Shown in pieces: positions 25,073-46,400 of a stretch of 64,000 nt of DNA. The notes under the pieces are model-generated. The model did not search any database and was not told the origin of the DNA. It was given only the letters and a program-made list of their open reading frames with translations. This DNA is from Liolophura sinensis (lineage: Eukaryota; Mollusca; Polyplacophora; Chitonida; Chitonidae), in the NCBI RefSeq assembly GCF_032854445.1, contig NC_088300.1, positions 45,253,682 to 45,317,681 on the forward strand, read 5' to 3'. The position numbers and the translations under genes were made by a program. Every line of letters begins with the position of its first letter. The stretch's first letter is position 1.

Positions 25073-25096
25073 AATAAATTATATACAATAAATAAA
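25073..25096 (+). terminator. DBX polyadenylation signals
   Basis: AATAAA occurs at 25,073-25,078, 25,087-25,092 and 25,091-25,096, about 0.9 kb after the DBX stop codon. A 3' UTR of roughly 24,190-25,115 is inferred; no other strong signal group lies closer. Confidence 0.55.
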
Positions 25097-25312
25097 GTAA
25101 TTCTGTTTCTACTTAACCCGCGTTCAGTGTTGCTTTTCTCTTTATTCTCTGTATAGTCAGTCTCTGAATAATCTCAGATTTAGAACACTTCAAAGTTTCC
25201 GAAGCAAATTCCACAAGATGACGGACATCCCCAAAATAGACACTGCCAGATGAGTGCTCTTATACAACTAGCAAATATTTACGCTTGTGTAAGCGGAGAA
25301 TTCTCGAAACAG

Positions 25313-25530
25313 ACATACATTGTAAGCGGAGTGCAGCGCTCTATAGGAGACACATGCACGTGTTGCATATCTGGTGGTGGACATATACATTGCAAGCGGA
25401 GTCATTTATTAAATCCATTTGTTCTGGGCACATATTGCAAACAAAGGTTTTTCATAATAGACATAAATGTACGTTGCACGTGCAGAGCTCTCGCAGTAGA
25501 CATACAGTACATTGCAGGTGGAGAGATATG
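25313..25530. repeat. Degenerate tandem repeat (about 60-70 bp)
   Basis: Variants of GACATACATTGTAAGCGGAG recur near 25,313, 25,381 and 25,499, with a weaker TATTGCAAACAAAGG-like copy between. They suggest an old minisatellite of three or four units. Confidence 0.5.
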
Positions 25531-25799
25531 GTTATATTTCTTCATTCACCTGTTTGAGTGGTTGATCTGTTCATTTCCTTGTTTGGGTTTACCCGCACTG
25601 AAAACTTCTTTCATGATAATGGTCATTTTTATGGCTGATGGAAACAGGAGTGCCGTAAAATGGTAAACCACAGATATTTGGCAAGTTACTGACGAACTTT
25701 TCCACATGCATGTTTAGCACAGATGAGCACACCATAATGGTGGAAGACAAGTGGTTAGGCTGCACGAATGAGAGTCATCCACTGGTTATTATTATCAAG

Positions 25800-26023
25800 G
25801 CCTTACGAGAACTAAGAGCGGGGTAATGCACAAATTCCTTGTCCATGTCTTGGCTTTGAACCCTTACCCCGTATGTCCTTCTGATTCAGACAAGGGCCTT
25901 TCATCACTCGACCCCCGGGCTCTACCCGGTTTCCTCCCACCATATTGCTGACCGCCGTCGTAAAAGTGAAATATTCCCTAAGTACGGCGTAAAACACCAA
26001 TGAAATAAATAAATTAATTAATT
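25800..26023 (+). mobile_element. SINE-A, diverged copy
   Basis: The 3' two thirds are clear: CCCGGGCTCTACCCGGTTTC, then CTCCCACCATATTGCTGACC, GTGAAATATTCC, CGGCGTAAAACACCAATGAA and TAAATAAAT. The head is degenerate. Confidence 0.75.
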
Positions 26024-26499
26024 AAGCCCCCCCACCCCCACCCCCGCCCCGCTCGCATTCTCTATTTAATTAATGTTATACGCTATAATCAAGAATGTCT
26101 CATGTGTGGCGGACAGGAATGTTGATGGTGAACCTCACTACCTCACAGCACCTCACTACCTATATATATGCACCTGTATTTCGGGCCTTAATGTATTTCA
26201 GTTGAAATACAAAAAGCTTGCAAAGCGCATCCACTTTATAATAAGAATATACTTGAATTTGCAATGCAAAGTGTTATTTACAACTTTTCTGATGCATACC
26301 AGTATAATTATGCTGATAGATACAAACTACAAAAGATTCATCCATAGAATTGCCGTCACCATACACCTTTTTTCGGCGTCAGCAGTTCGAATATAATATG
26401 CACATATATACATCTATATTATCACCGTTCACTTCTGAAAAGCCAGTAACACCGCTCTTTCTATATCAAGGCTATAGATATAAATGAAAAAGAAAATAA

Positions 26500-26710
26500 T
26501 ATCCTCCCTGGTTTATCAGCCTGAAGTATTCGCCTTGCTGCATGGCACAAGGTGACGCGTTCGAATCCAGCTCTGGATACAGGAGGTGAACTGCCGTATC
26601 TGGCGAAGATCGGTGTTTCGTCGGGGGATTTTGCCAGTTTTCCTCCCCCTACAAACCTGAGCTCCGTCGTGCCATGTGTTGATCAAGACACCGCCTCAGA
26701 AAAATCTTGA
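26500..26710 (+). mobile_element. Degenerate tRNA-derived SINE
   Basis: A B-box-like GCGTTCGAATCCAGC is followed by a body with TTTGCCAGTTTTCCTCCCCC, ACAAACCTGAGCTCCGTCGT and a CTTGAATGTG end. It is related to SINE-A but strongly diverged, possibly another subfamily. Confidence 0.5.
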
Positions 26711-27197
26711 ATGTGTACCTTACTTAAAAACAAAATAGGCACAGAATATAGGCCTATATCAAAATTAATGAATAACGGAGTGGTTAATACGACTGTAGCA
26801 ATGAAGCCGTTAGCGAAGAAAACACGGAGTAATTCGATATCTTAATAAAATCAAAACAAATGATAACGATGAGAATCAGCATCATCATATGTTAACAAAA
26901 TAACCACATTTGATCTGTAGAGATATAGATAATATTATAAAGTGATAGATAGATATTTAAAATGACAATAGGCCTATATACTTCGATTTATTGGCCTAAT
27001 GATATGAATACAAAAACATGCCCAAATCGGATAAATTTCACCTGGGGCATTATCATCTCAGCAGACCTGTTCACTCATGCATTGCGAGCATTGTGTGCAT
27101 TGCGTGCATTGCATGTAATTGTGTCCTCTTTTACCAGGAAAAAAATGATGTATGTTAGTGTCACAATATGTTAATTGTCATGATAGCCAATCATGAG

Positions 27198-27245
27198 ATT
27201 TATTTATTTATTTGATTGGTGTTTTGCGCCGTATTCAAGCCCATC
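27198..27245 (-). mobile_element. SINE-A 3' tail fragment
   Basis: TTTATTTATTTATTTGATTG followed by GTGTTTTGCGCCGTATTCAA is the reverse complement of the SINE-A tail. Nothing else of the element is present. Confidence 0.65.
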
Positions 27246-27599
27246 AGAAGACTATTACTGAATAACTGCCTACAAACTATATGGCAAGAATTTAGAATTA
27301 TTTAAATTATATATTTATTTGTATATATTATCAATACCTAGACTTCTAAATGCATCATTTATTTTTTTGGCGAACGGAGGCTGTAAACCAAAATTAATTT
27401 ATTCATTTGGTTGTTCCTCAACGCTATAGTCGATGGGGTTTCACTTATATAACTGAATAAACTGCATGTGTACGAGTGGTAGGCCTACACAGTATTCTCG
27501 CAACATTCCACATCCACATAATTTTGTTAACTAGCGGTACAAATTTTATAATTTAATTGTGTAACTCATCCGTGGGCAATGACATGTGTATCAACGGTG

Positions 27600-27850
27600 T
27601 ATGTGGACCACTTCGGTGGCCCAATGGTTAGAGCTTTTGTCTCGAAGTCAGGAGACTTGAGATCAACCCACGTCAGTCCATACCAAAGACTTCAAAAATG
27701 GCATTTCGGTGGTACGCAAATTTACCTGTTCACATTCGTTTTTAAAGAGTAATGGCGGCACGTTTTATAGCTGGAAGAAACCAGAGTACTCAGAGTAAAC
27801 CATTCACCTTTGACAAGTTACTGGCAAACTTTTCAACGTTTGACGTATAC
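27600..27850 (+). mobile_element. SINE-C (tRNA-derived)
   Basis: The head GGTGGCCCAATGGTTAGAGC with GAGATCAACCC resembles RNA polymerase III A and B boxes. The body continues with AAACCAGAGTACTCAGAGTA, then AAACCATTCACCTTTGACAA and GTTACTGGCAAAC. Related tails are seen near 17,900 and 60,660. The head does not fold as a good functional tRNA, so I treat it as a SINE. Confidence 0.55.
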
Positions 27851-28065
27851 TTATTGTTGGCGGCATACGTAGATCGTCTCCAGCGAACTTAACTGCAGAC
27901 AGCACGGGAGAGATCGCCTTTTGTTTCTAATTAATGTCCCTGAAACAATGCAAAGAGAAGAATCCTGCAAATGCCCTACATGTAGGCCTACGGTGTCTTC
28001 GCTGTACACCAAATTAGGCGAGCAAGTTTACATAGGCCTATGCGGATTCTGTGACCATAATTTGA

Positions 28066-28206
28066 TTTGTTTATTTGATTTATTTATTTGATTGTTATAC
28101 ACTTATACGACGGCGGTCAGCATTATGGTGGCAGGGAACCAGGGGAAACCCACGACCAACCGCAGGCTGATGCCAGACCTTAATTCCTACGTATGGCCGG
28201 GACCAT
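28066..28206 (-). mobile_element. SINE-A, 5'-truncated copy
   Basis: In reverse orientation it shows TTTATTTATTTGATTG, then CACTTATACGACGGCGGTCA, GCATTATGGTGGCAGG and AAACCCACGACCAACCGCAG. It stops near TATGGCCGGG. Confidence 0.75.
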
Positions 28207-28881
28207 AATTTGATGATAACAGAAAGGTGATTTGTAAACTAAAGATTGTACGATATGTTATAAGTGCGTATTGTAGGCTGTATTTGCTTTTTAATAGTCT
28301 TTCTCAGATGGACAATGAAACGAACCTACGTAAGGTCTACATGCACAGTTAACCAATTTATACTCTCTTAAAATGTTAAATACATTCAAGTTAATATCCT
28401 CTCGGCATAAATTTAACAAATTATACATGCCGGTATATGAATGAAACTATGGCGCACATAACAAGGAACTTGACAAAGAATCCTTATGTAGAACCGTATC
28501 TGCAACTACGTTCCAATATTCGGCCTCGAGCCGGTGCATGCATTCGATGCGATAACCTTAGGCCTATTCGTCTACAGGTAGGATTACCGTATGATCTGTC
28601 CCTGGCTAACTGCCTTATCGTTCCGTAAAAGATTTTGATTCATTCTGTAAAAGAGGCCTACCTAAATCTAGGATGACAACAATTTCCTTTTTTGTTTGTT
28701 TGTTGTCATTGTTGTTGTTGTTGTTGTTTTTTTGTCAATAGTAGGTGGATAATAATTAACCGTCATGCATGTTAACTGTCACTCCGACCAATGGGAGACA
28801 ACTCGATCAAGGAAACATCCTTTATTTCCGCCCGGGTACAATCCCTTGAGGCACGCATCCGCTGTTAGAGAGACTGACAAC

Positions 28882-37011
<8,130 letters not shown>

Positions 37012-38080
37012 TCTCTCCAGTACATCTTACTGTCACACAAGGAAGAAATCTCTCCTTTCCGTGTGGGTGTGCCTTTTCACATCCAACTTTCTTATGTGTT
37101 TAATTATCATATAGTGGGGTAAATTTTTGTTTGCAATTACCTTGTCTTCATTAATCAGGTTGTATAAATTCTCATTCTGTCCTTCATCTTTTGTGTGAAG
37201 TAACTGGCCATCAGTTATCTCCCCTTGGTTCTTTCAATTAAACAACCACAGGTACGAACTGATAATTGACCTATCAACAGCAGACATTTAACCCCGCCCA
37301 CACAACAGTTAACCACACCCATAAGATAAATTTTGTCAAGTTTTAAATCCGGGATATCGATTAGTGCCAGTTTTTTGCCATGCTGTCATATGAGAAACAA
37401 TACATTGACACAAACTCATGGTTTAGATTCCTGCACATTTTTAATTTTTAACGGAATCAATCTAATACACTCTTTGGTGTTAACAAACTGATTTTGTGTG
37501 TTCTTACCCATTCCCTTTATGGTGTGGTTAGCAGCTGATGGTAGTCTGAGAGCTGCATTACAGTCTGTTTAGCTGTGTTCAACAGGTTGTGCCATGTTGT
37601 CTATCAAAGATATTTCATTGCACTTCCCGATAGGTTAAATGCAGGTGAATCTATGTGTGGCTGTCATACTATCAGAATGACAAGAAATTGGGTATAAATC
37701 ATGGACTGATTTCTGGCAGTGCAGTTGAAACTTTTCAGGACTCGTGTAGAGAGTGTCGATTTTAATTTGTAAAATTCTCCACTGTTTATTGTTTTTATAC
37801 TCATAAAATTGTGATTTTGTATTTTAATTTATTTCTTATAGACTAAGTGTTAATTTTTGTTTATATTCTATATTTTAATCCAATCTTATGCCAGTCACAT
37901 TTCAAATTCAAACACATAAAATTGGACTGAATTATTGGAATGACTGATTGCATAAACTTTATGCCTATCCATTTACCCAATCTATTTCTTACATGATTCA
38001 ATTGTAAATAATCGGATAAAGAGATGTTAGTGACAGAAAGTTAACACGGTAACACAGCTCCCTGCTGCCTGCTGTGCATT

Positions 38081-38294
38081 AGGGGCCGATTCCACAAAGC
38101 CGTTTCTGACAAGAGTCAAAATTTGAAACCGCTTCACAAAGCTTAATTTTTGGTACTGAAAGTTGAAATGTTGACGCATTTGTCTTGGGATGATTTTGAT
38201 GAGGTGAATAAAATTTTAATTACTAAAGCGGAAAAATATTAAGATCTCATTTAAAATTTTGACTCTTCAGAAATGGCTTTGAGGACTCGGCCTT
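38081..38294. mobile_element. MITE copy in the DNAJC25 3' flank
   Basis: AGGGGCCGATTCCACAAAGC at the left end pairs with GGCTTTGAGGACTCGGCC at the right end, with internal TCAAAATTTGAA/AAAATTTTGACT arms. If the polyadenylation signal at 38,680 is used, the element lies inside the DNAJC25 3' UTR. Confidence 0.7.
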
Positions 38295-38679
38295 TGTTCT
38301 TAAATTCTTAAATCAACCAACCAGTAAACCTCGTCACCAAGAATTGAGATCCACATATCATGATGTTCAATTTCCATCTTGCCAAAAAGAGAAAAAAAAA
38401 AAAAAGAGATTCTTCATCTTTACTGGCCATAGATATATTATCAATGAGATTTTGATTATATTATTCTTTGTACTGTAGTTTCTTGTTTAAGTAGCACACT
38501 TTGTGGTTGTGGATGTTAAAATTTTCGATTGAGTCTTGCTGCGCTGTTTAACAGGTTACAGTGGTATATCACACAAATACCATGACTATACCCAGTCACA
38601 GGTGTATGTGTAAAAAAAAAAAAAAAAAAAGTCCGTTTGGATGCATTTTACTGGTGTTTCTAATTTATCTTTGTTTTTA

Positions 38680-38685
38680 AATAAA
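38680..38685 (+). terminator. Candidate DNAJC25 polyadenylation signal
   Basis: AATAAA about 1.67 kb after the DNAJC25 stop codon, within TTTTTAAATAAAATTTATC. It is the first clear hexamer I noted in the 3' flank; other variants may be used. Confidence 0.4.
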
Positions 38686-39961
38686 ATTTATCAGCATAGC
38701 CAATTTCAAGGCTACATGCATAGCAAATGCAAGTCCCCAAAAGTGCATACTTGTAAATAGAAACGATATGAAAAGACTAAAAATGCCTTTTTGCTTCCAT
38801 GAAGCAGCATTTACATATTTACATTTACCTGTACTTGTGTAATATGAGTAACAGCCTATACTTAATACATGTGTACAACGACTAATCTGCTGTTAGAAGT
38901 TACTGTGCTTATAATATATGTGTGACTACTTACGAATACATATAACATGTTCTGTGGACAGGTATTATCGTATAATGCTTGCCATCAGTGAACTGTCAAT
39001 TCCTTCGCATGTCCAAGTTAGGAAGCTATGATAAAAGTTACTGTTACAAACCAATGGGCTTTCATCCATGTTTGTATTGTCCCATGTCCAAGAAAGCATA
39101 AGTGTAAATATACATCCCATATCAACAGTTTCAACCACCCTGTGAACTCGTATTGTGTACATAAATGTAGTGTGTGTTGCTCTCATGTTCTGTAATAGAC
39201 CTGTAATGTACACATTATTACAACATTTATATCCAGAGTATGTAGAAGATGGTTCATTACAGTGTGTTTTAATACTGTGTAATTGTTTATAGTCTCTCAG
39301 ATTTTAACTTGTGCATAGAAATGCTACATACGAAACTCCAAAAACACTTCAACTGCTGGCCTCAGCTACTTGTACTGACAGTGTGACTGATACTTATATC
39401 ATTTCTAAGATAGCCAATGTCAGGAGGTGTAGTAAACATTACCGGTCTGTTTTTCTACGAAAGGTAGATAGATACATGTGGGGTTTGTTTCCCGCCCCCC
39501 CAATTTTGCCATTTGCCTCTACATGTGTAAGCAGAAATGAAAGTTGGGGAATAATTTGTTCTTGGTCACCATAGTTTGATTGTGCTTGTTATTTAAACTA
39601 TCTTCAAGACGCACAAAATGAAGTTTGAATATATAAAATATCCGCCATGATGGACAGAGATGTTGAAATCTGGTTAACTTTAGTCACTGTAAGTTTGTCA
39701 ACACTTGTGTACTGCATGTACATAACACTTACAGTTTTATACTAGTTTGTCCATACCCCTGAAGTGTTCTATGTATGCTCATACATTAGTCCATTTCAGT
39801 TCTGTTGGAGTCAGACTATGTGCACTAACATTTTTGTAAGCACTTAGTTGTTTATACATCTCGATAATCCTTTTTGCTTCCGCCCTGCTCTTTAATAAGT
39901 ACATTTCTGTGGGATATCTAGTCTATGAGAAACATTAAATCATCACAAACTGTACAAAATC

Positions 39962-39967
39962 TTTATT
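39962..39967 (-). terminator. Candidate NSFL1C polyadenylation signal
   Basis: TTTATT on the plus strand, read as AATAAA on the minus strand, lies about 0.5 kb beyond the NSFL1C stop codon. With DNAJC25 ending near 38.7 kb, the two convergent genes would be separated by about 1.3 kb. Confidence 0.5.
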
Positions 39968-40475
39968 GTTGAGTTTATGCAATAGCTATAATGTTAACAA
40001 CAATCAAGTGGAGACTGATAATTATGAACAGATTTTATTACAAGAAACAACTAACTAAAGCTGCAAATATGTACAGTCTTTTCACTTTACAGCACTTTAT
40101 CTGCATCAGAAATGTCCACCCTGGCCAGAGTTATCTCAATAAATAAATTAACCTCCAGTGGATATTTCTATGAATTTCAGGTATCAATTTGCCATGAGAA
40201 AACACATGGCAGAGTACACTCAAGGCTGATCATGGCTGAACTTCACGTACATCTTCCCCCTACCCCCCGACTGAGAACAAGGGAATTCCTCTAAATTCGG
40301 TGAAAATGTTGGCAAATGATATATATGGCCATGAAGAGAAGTCAGCTTGCTGGTACACAGCTTTGCAGAGGAAATAAACTGCCAGATGAACCATACTGGT
40401 ACACGAACACTGATCGCAAAGCAGTGTCTATGAGAGGAGCACAACCTCTGTGGTCTGTCACGAATGTATCCCTCA

Positions 40476-43400
40476 TCATTTCAGCCTCTGCACAATGACT
40501 GCATTCAGCAGCTTGGCCTCTTCCAGTGTCTGCTTCTCGTCTGTCAACTCTTTATTGGGAAATGTGGTCATGAGAACAAATGATGAGCCTGCATATTGGG
40601 GTCGCTGTCTGGGGGAAGAGTTAAGGAACACTTAAAATCTTAATGACCGCTATCATCTCAGGCTCATAATTGCCATAGGTTTCGTAATCACCCTTGCTTT
40701 ACTGTACATATAAAAGGGCAGCCAATTTTCAGCCAATCACTGATGGCCCCTCATAAGTGTGCATATCCGTGTTTCAAAGCAAATGTATGTACGTTTGATT
40801 TATTCCTTGACACAAGATTATACATCAGCAATAAGCAGTGCGATGGACAGTGATCGATGTGCTTTTATTGACACTAGCAGGCAGCAGAAAGTCGCTTTGC
40901 TATCAGGCAAAACCAGTGACAGTAAAAGAGGCTGAACAGCCGATCGACATAACCTATGTTGCTGTTTTAAGACTAAGTTCTATCAAGCCGTATTTTGCCT
41001 CAAACTAACCCTTAACACATCGCAGTGCACGGAGTTATCTTTTGCGCTAGCTATTCTATTCCAGGTGTATGTAGTGTGAAATACATACACCTGGGGGCCT
41101 CTGTAGCTCAGTTGGTTAACGCGCTAGCCCAGCATAATGACCCACCAACATGCTCGCTGTGAGTTCAAATCCAGCTCATGCTGGCTTCCTCTCTGGCTGT
41201 ACGTGGGAAGGTCTGTCGGCAATCTGCGGATAGTCGTGGGTTTCCCCCAGGCTCTGATGGGTTTCCACCCACCATAATGCTGGCCACCATCGTATAAGTG
41301 AAACATTCTTGAGTGCGGAGTAAAACACCAAACAAATAAATAAATAAATCCATACACCTGATAATTCTCACTACAGCCACATCCAATGTTGTCTTGAACT
41401 CCTGTCAATGTCGGTAACTAAGGTTAAATCTGAATAGACCATGAATCATGCATATTTATGAATGTGTACAGGGCTTTGAAGAGTTAATATGGCTCAGCAA
41501 ATCACGGTAGAAGATGTCGAACATTGATAGCTTGATTAAATGAAGATGAATAACCCCTAGCATATATATTAATTTTAGTCTGGAATACTTTCATACGTTA
41601 TGCAGTGAATTGGGAGAATGGTATTAAGGTTTGCATGCACATCTGGCTAAAGTTTCAAAACATTTTTGAAGAATTGGCCAATAAGATACCTTTTCTTGCA
41701 CAATGATGAATGGGCCAAATCCAAACCGACCATTGTTCTCTTGTAACACTTTAGCACAATGTTACCAGTCTGCCCATAAGTCATCATCACAAAGGCAGAA
41801 ATAAACAACAGACTACAAAACTCAAGGACCCATGGTGGTGGCCATGTATAAGTAACACTCAAAAAAGGATACCCCAAAATATAACTTCTGATGTCTCCAA
41901 CAACATGTGAATGATTGAACTTGGCCACTAACCTGTAAACAAACAGAAATGCATAGATGTCACACAGCATTCCTATCATTCCACTTCCCTGAATGGTGTT
42001 CATTCATTTTGTACATTGGATGACTTATGAACATTTCCCTTATAAGATGAGGCTCAGGGCCCAGTGTTTCAAAAGTGTATTAGCATTTAAGCCCGGTATT
42101 AACTTTAGCCTAGACTAAAGTGTCATTAGTTTTGTATTATGCCTAGACTGGTATAAGATTTAAGCCTGGCCTAACTTTTAATACACTACTGAACAACCAG
42201 CCCCAGGTTTATGGGTAGAGGAAATAGGCAACCACCAGATTTACCAACCAAATATCTGACAAGCTTTCAGATTTCGTGGCCAGAATAATGAGAGCACGAA
42301 TCTGATGTTTTAAAACTTTGACTCAAGACGGTTAAATTTTAATACAGCAGTAGGTTTTATGTGTGGCATAAACCTGGCTGAGCCCAGGAGATAATGTCGC
42401 ACCTTGCCATGTACATACCAGCTTCTGGATGAGCGAGAAGCAATACAAATCGAACACCTGCACATGTGGTCGTCTACTGGGTTTTAGTGGGGGCCCATCA
42501 TTTAAGTGAATATGGACAAAATGTTATATCTCAAAGTTTCTGAAACATACAGCATACACACATTCACATGTAGAAATCAGTTTCACCTTGATCCATCTGC
42601 TAGTCTGATCTGTATGTTTGTGAGCGGTTTAGATGAATCCACCTCTACAGGAGGAGCTGAGGCTGTTCCTGAAGCAGTTGAAGCATTTGTCATTACCTTT
42701 GGCGCAGGGCTGAAAAGCAGAGGATATGGATAATAATAAGTTTCCACTCTATTTGAGACCTGTATAAAATGGCAACTTTTCACCGAGAGTAAATACCTGC
42801 AAGCTACTTAATACTAGCAAGATTCTGATAGCTCTCTTGATTTTAAGGGGGTGTGAGCTTTGGTTGTATGTTTTAGTGCAATTACCTACCTTTAAAAGTG
42901 CACAGGGGATGGGGGTGGGGGAGCAAAATTTTACAATAGTTATACATTACAGTACATGTAGACAATTAGACGAACTAGAGCTGAAATATGGGATGTCACT
43001 GACTAAAACTTATACTATCTGTTTGATCAGCTACCAAAGTTATTATGGTCATGTCACCATATTTTGTAGCAGGTGGTGTTGATGCCTTTAGATATGTAGT
43101 GCTGCCTCACTGAAGCATAACACAGAAGACAACACACTGAACGACCCATCCTGTAACACCATACTGACGCTATAATAGGCTGAACAGTCTGTGTACTTTC
43201 ATTCACAACTTTACAGAGGCTATGCCACAAAATTGATCAGTGCAAATCCAGTCAAATTTTTGCTATTATTTTAAAATAGCCCAAATAATTACCTTTAGTG
43301 ACATGTAAGTCTTGTCTGTGCATGTGTTACGGTTCAATATCAGTATCCTTAAATTTATAAAGTGTTCACATTATAGGTTCAGATTCAATTGAACACTAGA

Positions 43401-46400
43401 AATATTACAGGTACGATTTTGATATTTTCATTTATTATATTATAATAATTTCAGCTACTCTTGGCAAATACAGAAAATTAGCACATATGAATCTGTTGCC
43501 AAAAAATCTTTGGTATAGCTTCTATATATTACAACTGTTCAAAACAGCTAGCCTTACCAATGAACCCCAGACCTCAGATGCTATCCCTACTAGGTGTATG
43601 AAGCAGGTGAAATTAGATGAACATGAGTGTTTATATTTATAGACACCAGAATTTGGGGCAGCCCATTACAGTAACCACTTGAAATTCATAAGAATGTATT
43701 GCTTTCTATCACTGTGCATCCATCAGTAGACAAACACGTATACACAGTAACAACTACATAGCAAGTGCCTTGTGCAACACAGAGCAGTCAGATTTTCTTG
43801 TGACTTTCCAAGTAACAAATCTGTGACAGCATCAAGCTCCAGCATTGAAGATACATGTACAAATTTACCTTCCGAGCATGTGTCCTTCCCCAGAGAAAGC
43901 CTTCAGAGACTGTTTAGGTTTGACATACTCCTCTTCCCTGTGGTCCTCCATATTTAAATTCACCTCCCCTCCTCGTGCCATGCGGATTAACTCTCGTGGA
44001 ACCTCTCTGAACATGAAAAACAATGTTCTCTTCAACACCCTATGTTCAAAGTATATACATCTACCTGTAGCTAAAGCCAGTCTAAACTTGTGTGGATGTC
44101 TAAACATGACAAAGGAGTTAAAAATGACATTCCTGTATGACTCATTTCTTAGACACTGTGGAGGAAACAACAAAGAGAGAAACTGAAAGTTAGGACTTCA
44201 GTTTCCATCTTGTTCTTGCTGAATTACTTTTCAATACTCTTGCATGGCAGCATATCAGCACTCACTGAAACAATTATATGCTACTGTAAAATAGAAAACA
44301 CTTGTAGCCAAAAGAAAAACACTTACCCCTTAGATATGCTCTCCAAGAATTCTTTATTTGCTGGGTTATTGAAATCTCTCAGTGGCTCATTGTCTACACT
44401 AAATCCATTTTTCCAAAGTTTTAATACAACATCTACCTGAAAAAGCATAAAAAATGTGTAATTTATTTGATTGGTGTTTTACGCCATACTCAAAAATATT
44501 TCACTTCTAAGGCGTGGGCCAGCATATTGGTGGGAGGAAACCAGGCAGAACCTGGGGGAAAGTGGTACACAAGAGGGCTTCACTATCATTTATATGAAAC
44601 AATGGTATATATTGTGTTCATCACTAACACATGAGACATGAAATATATATTTGAAAAAAAAAAAGCATGACCACTTTCTCATATTAGGATGTCCTACATG
44701 TGTCTATACTATGTATTTTGTACCCAGCTCTAAAAATAGGTATACACATGAACAAAATACTTAAACAAAGATCATCATGCACTGTACATGGTCACACAAC
44801 TTAAATTTTTCATGTGACCAGACTAATTAAAAAAGACTGACTCAATGAATCAAACCGTTATTGATTTACAAACTGTACAAATATACAAGTACCTTCCCTT
44901 CAGGTGAAGTGTAATCATTTTACAACAGTCTAACACACTGAAGTTTCTGTATTAACCTGTCTCCTACTGTCACAGTCTCCTCTGATTTTCATACCTGTCT
45001 AGGGCCAGCATCTAATGCTTCTCCCTGTATGGCTTCTGACGCCCCATCTGTCTCTCCTAGTTTATAACCAGTGCCTCGAAATGCTGGCCTATTCTTCATC
45101 TTTTGGCTGCTCCCTGATGAGGATTCCGCCACTTCAGCACCATGTCTGAAACATTTTGCATCACATCACTTTTGATTTGATTTGAGTGGTGTTTTACGCC
45201 ATAATCAAGAATATTTGGTGGGAGGAAACCAGGCAAAGCCTGGAGGAAACTCACAACCATATGCTCGGAGACCTTCCCACATACAGCTGGAGAGGAAGCC
45301 AACATGAGCCGGACTTGAACTAACAGTGACTGCTTTGGTCAGACTGTAAAAATCACAATGCACAGAATTACATACATTGTACACGTACTATACTCCACAA
45401 TTTACTGATATTCCCATATTTAAGCTTTTTGATAAATAATCGGAGACATAACAATGCAGTCAAGTTGATTTAAACATACTGTCTTAATGCTCAATTACAG
45501 GGTACCTTATAAATGAGCCAAAATACTTTTTTTTCCTTAACAAAACATAATTCAAAAGTTACTTACTCCTTGGCTGACTTCATCAAGTGTTCAACAACAT
45601 CTTCTGATTTCCGTTTTGGAGGCCCAATTATCTGTTGACCACTAAAAACACACATTCAATACCCATGTTAAAACTGCCCATTTTATATAGTTATGATAAC
45701 ACTGAATATTAAAAATAAATTCAAAGCTTATTTAGGCAAGTAAAGATAGAGAGACATAACACAACAGCTGTGTTGACGTACCTGGTTTCTGATCCGCCAG
45801 CATAAAAGGCTTGGCCTTCATCTGAATCGTCACCTCCAGTGACACTTATGTTGGAAAAAGTTGTGAATCTGTCATGTGAGGAAAACAAACATATATATGT
45901 AATATAAGTGGACAGTCTTTTAACATATCACCATATAATAACAGAAGATCCGTGTGAAGTTATCATGAATGTAAATAAAACACACACACATCATCCTTAT
46001 ACAGCTCATAAGTGTTTACTGCAATGCAAAATCTTACTTTGATGAAGAAGTTTCCCTAGCTGGTGGAGCAGTCTCCTGCTGTATATGTCCAGTTGTCTCC
46101 CCTTCTGCATCTCCCTCTTCATAAAAACTAGCCATAGCCAACTACAAACCAAAACAGAAGATCAAACTTCAATGTTTTTTTTTTTCATCTTCTTGACTGT
46201 CTGTACATGTATGAAAAATGCTGAATACTGACAAAAAGTCTGAAACACTGACTAGAATAAAAGACGGAAACATCAAATGTATGATATCTCACCTTTATAT
46301 CTTACTTTACCCATTATAATGAATATCTCATCATATGACACCCATTGCAGGAGGTAAAATATGATGAGATATATCGGCTGATATTATGAGAATGCAGAAA

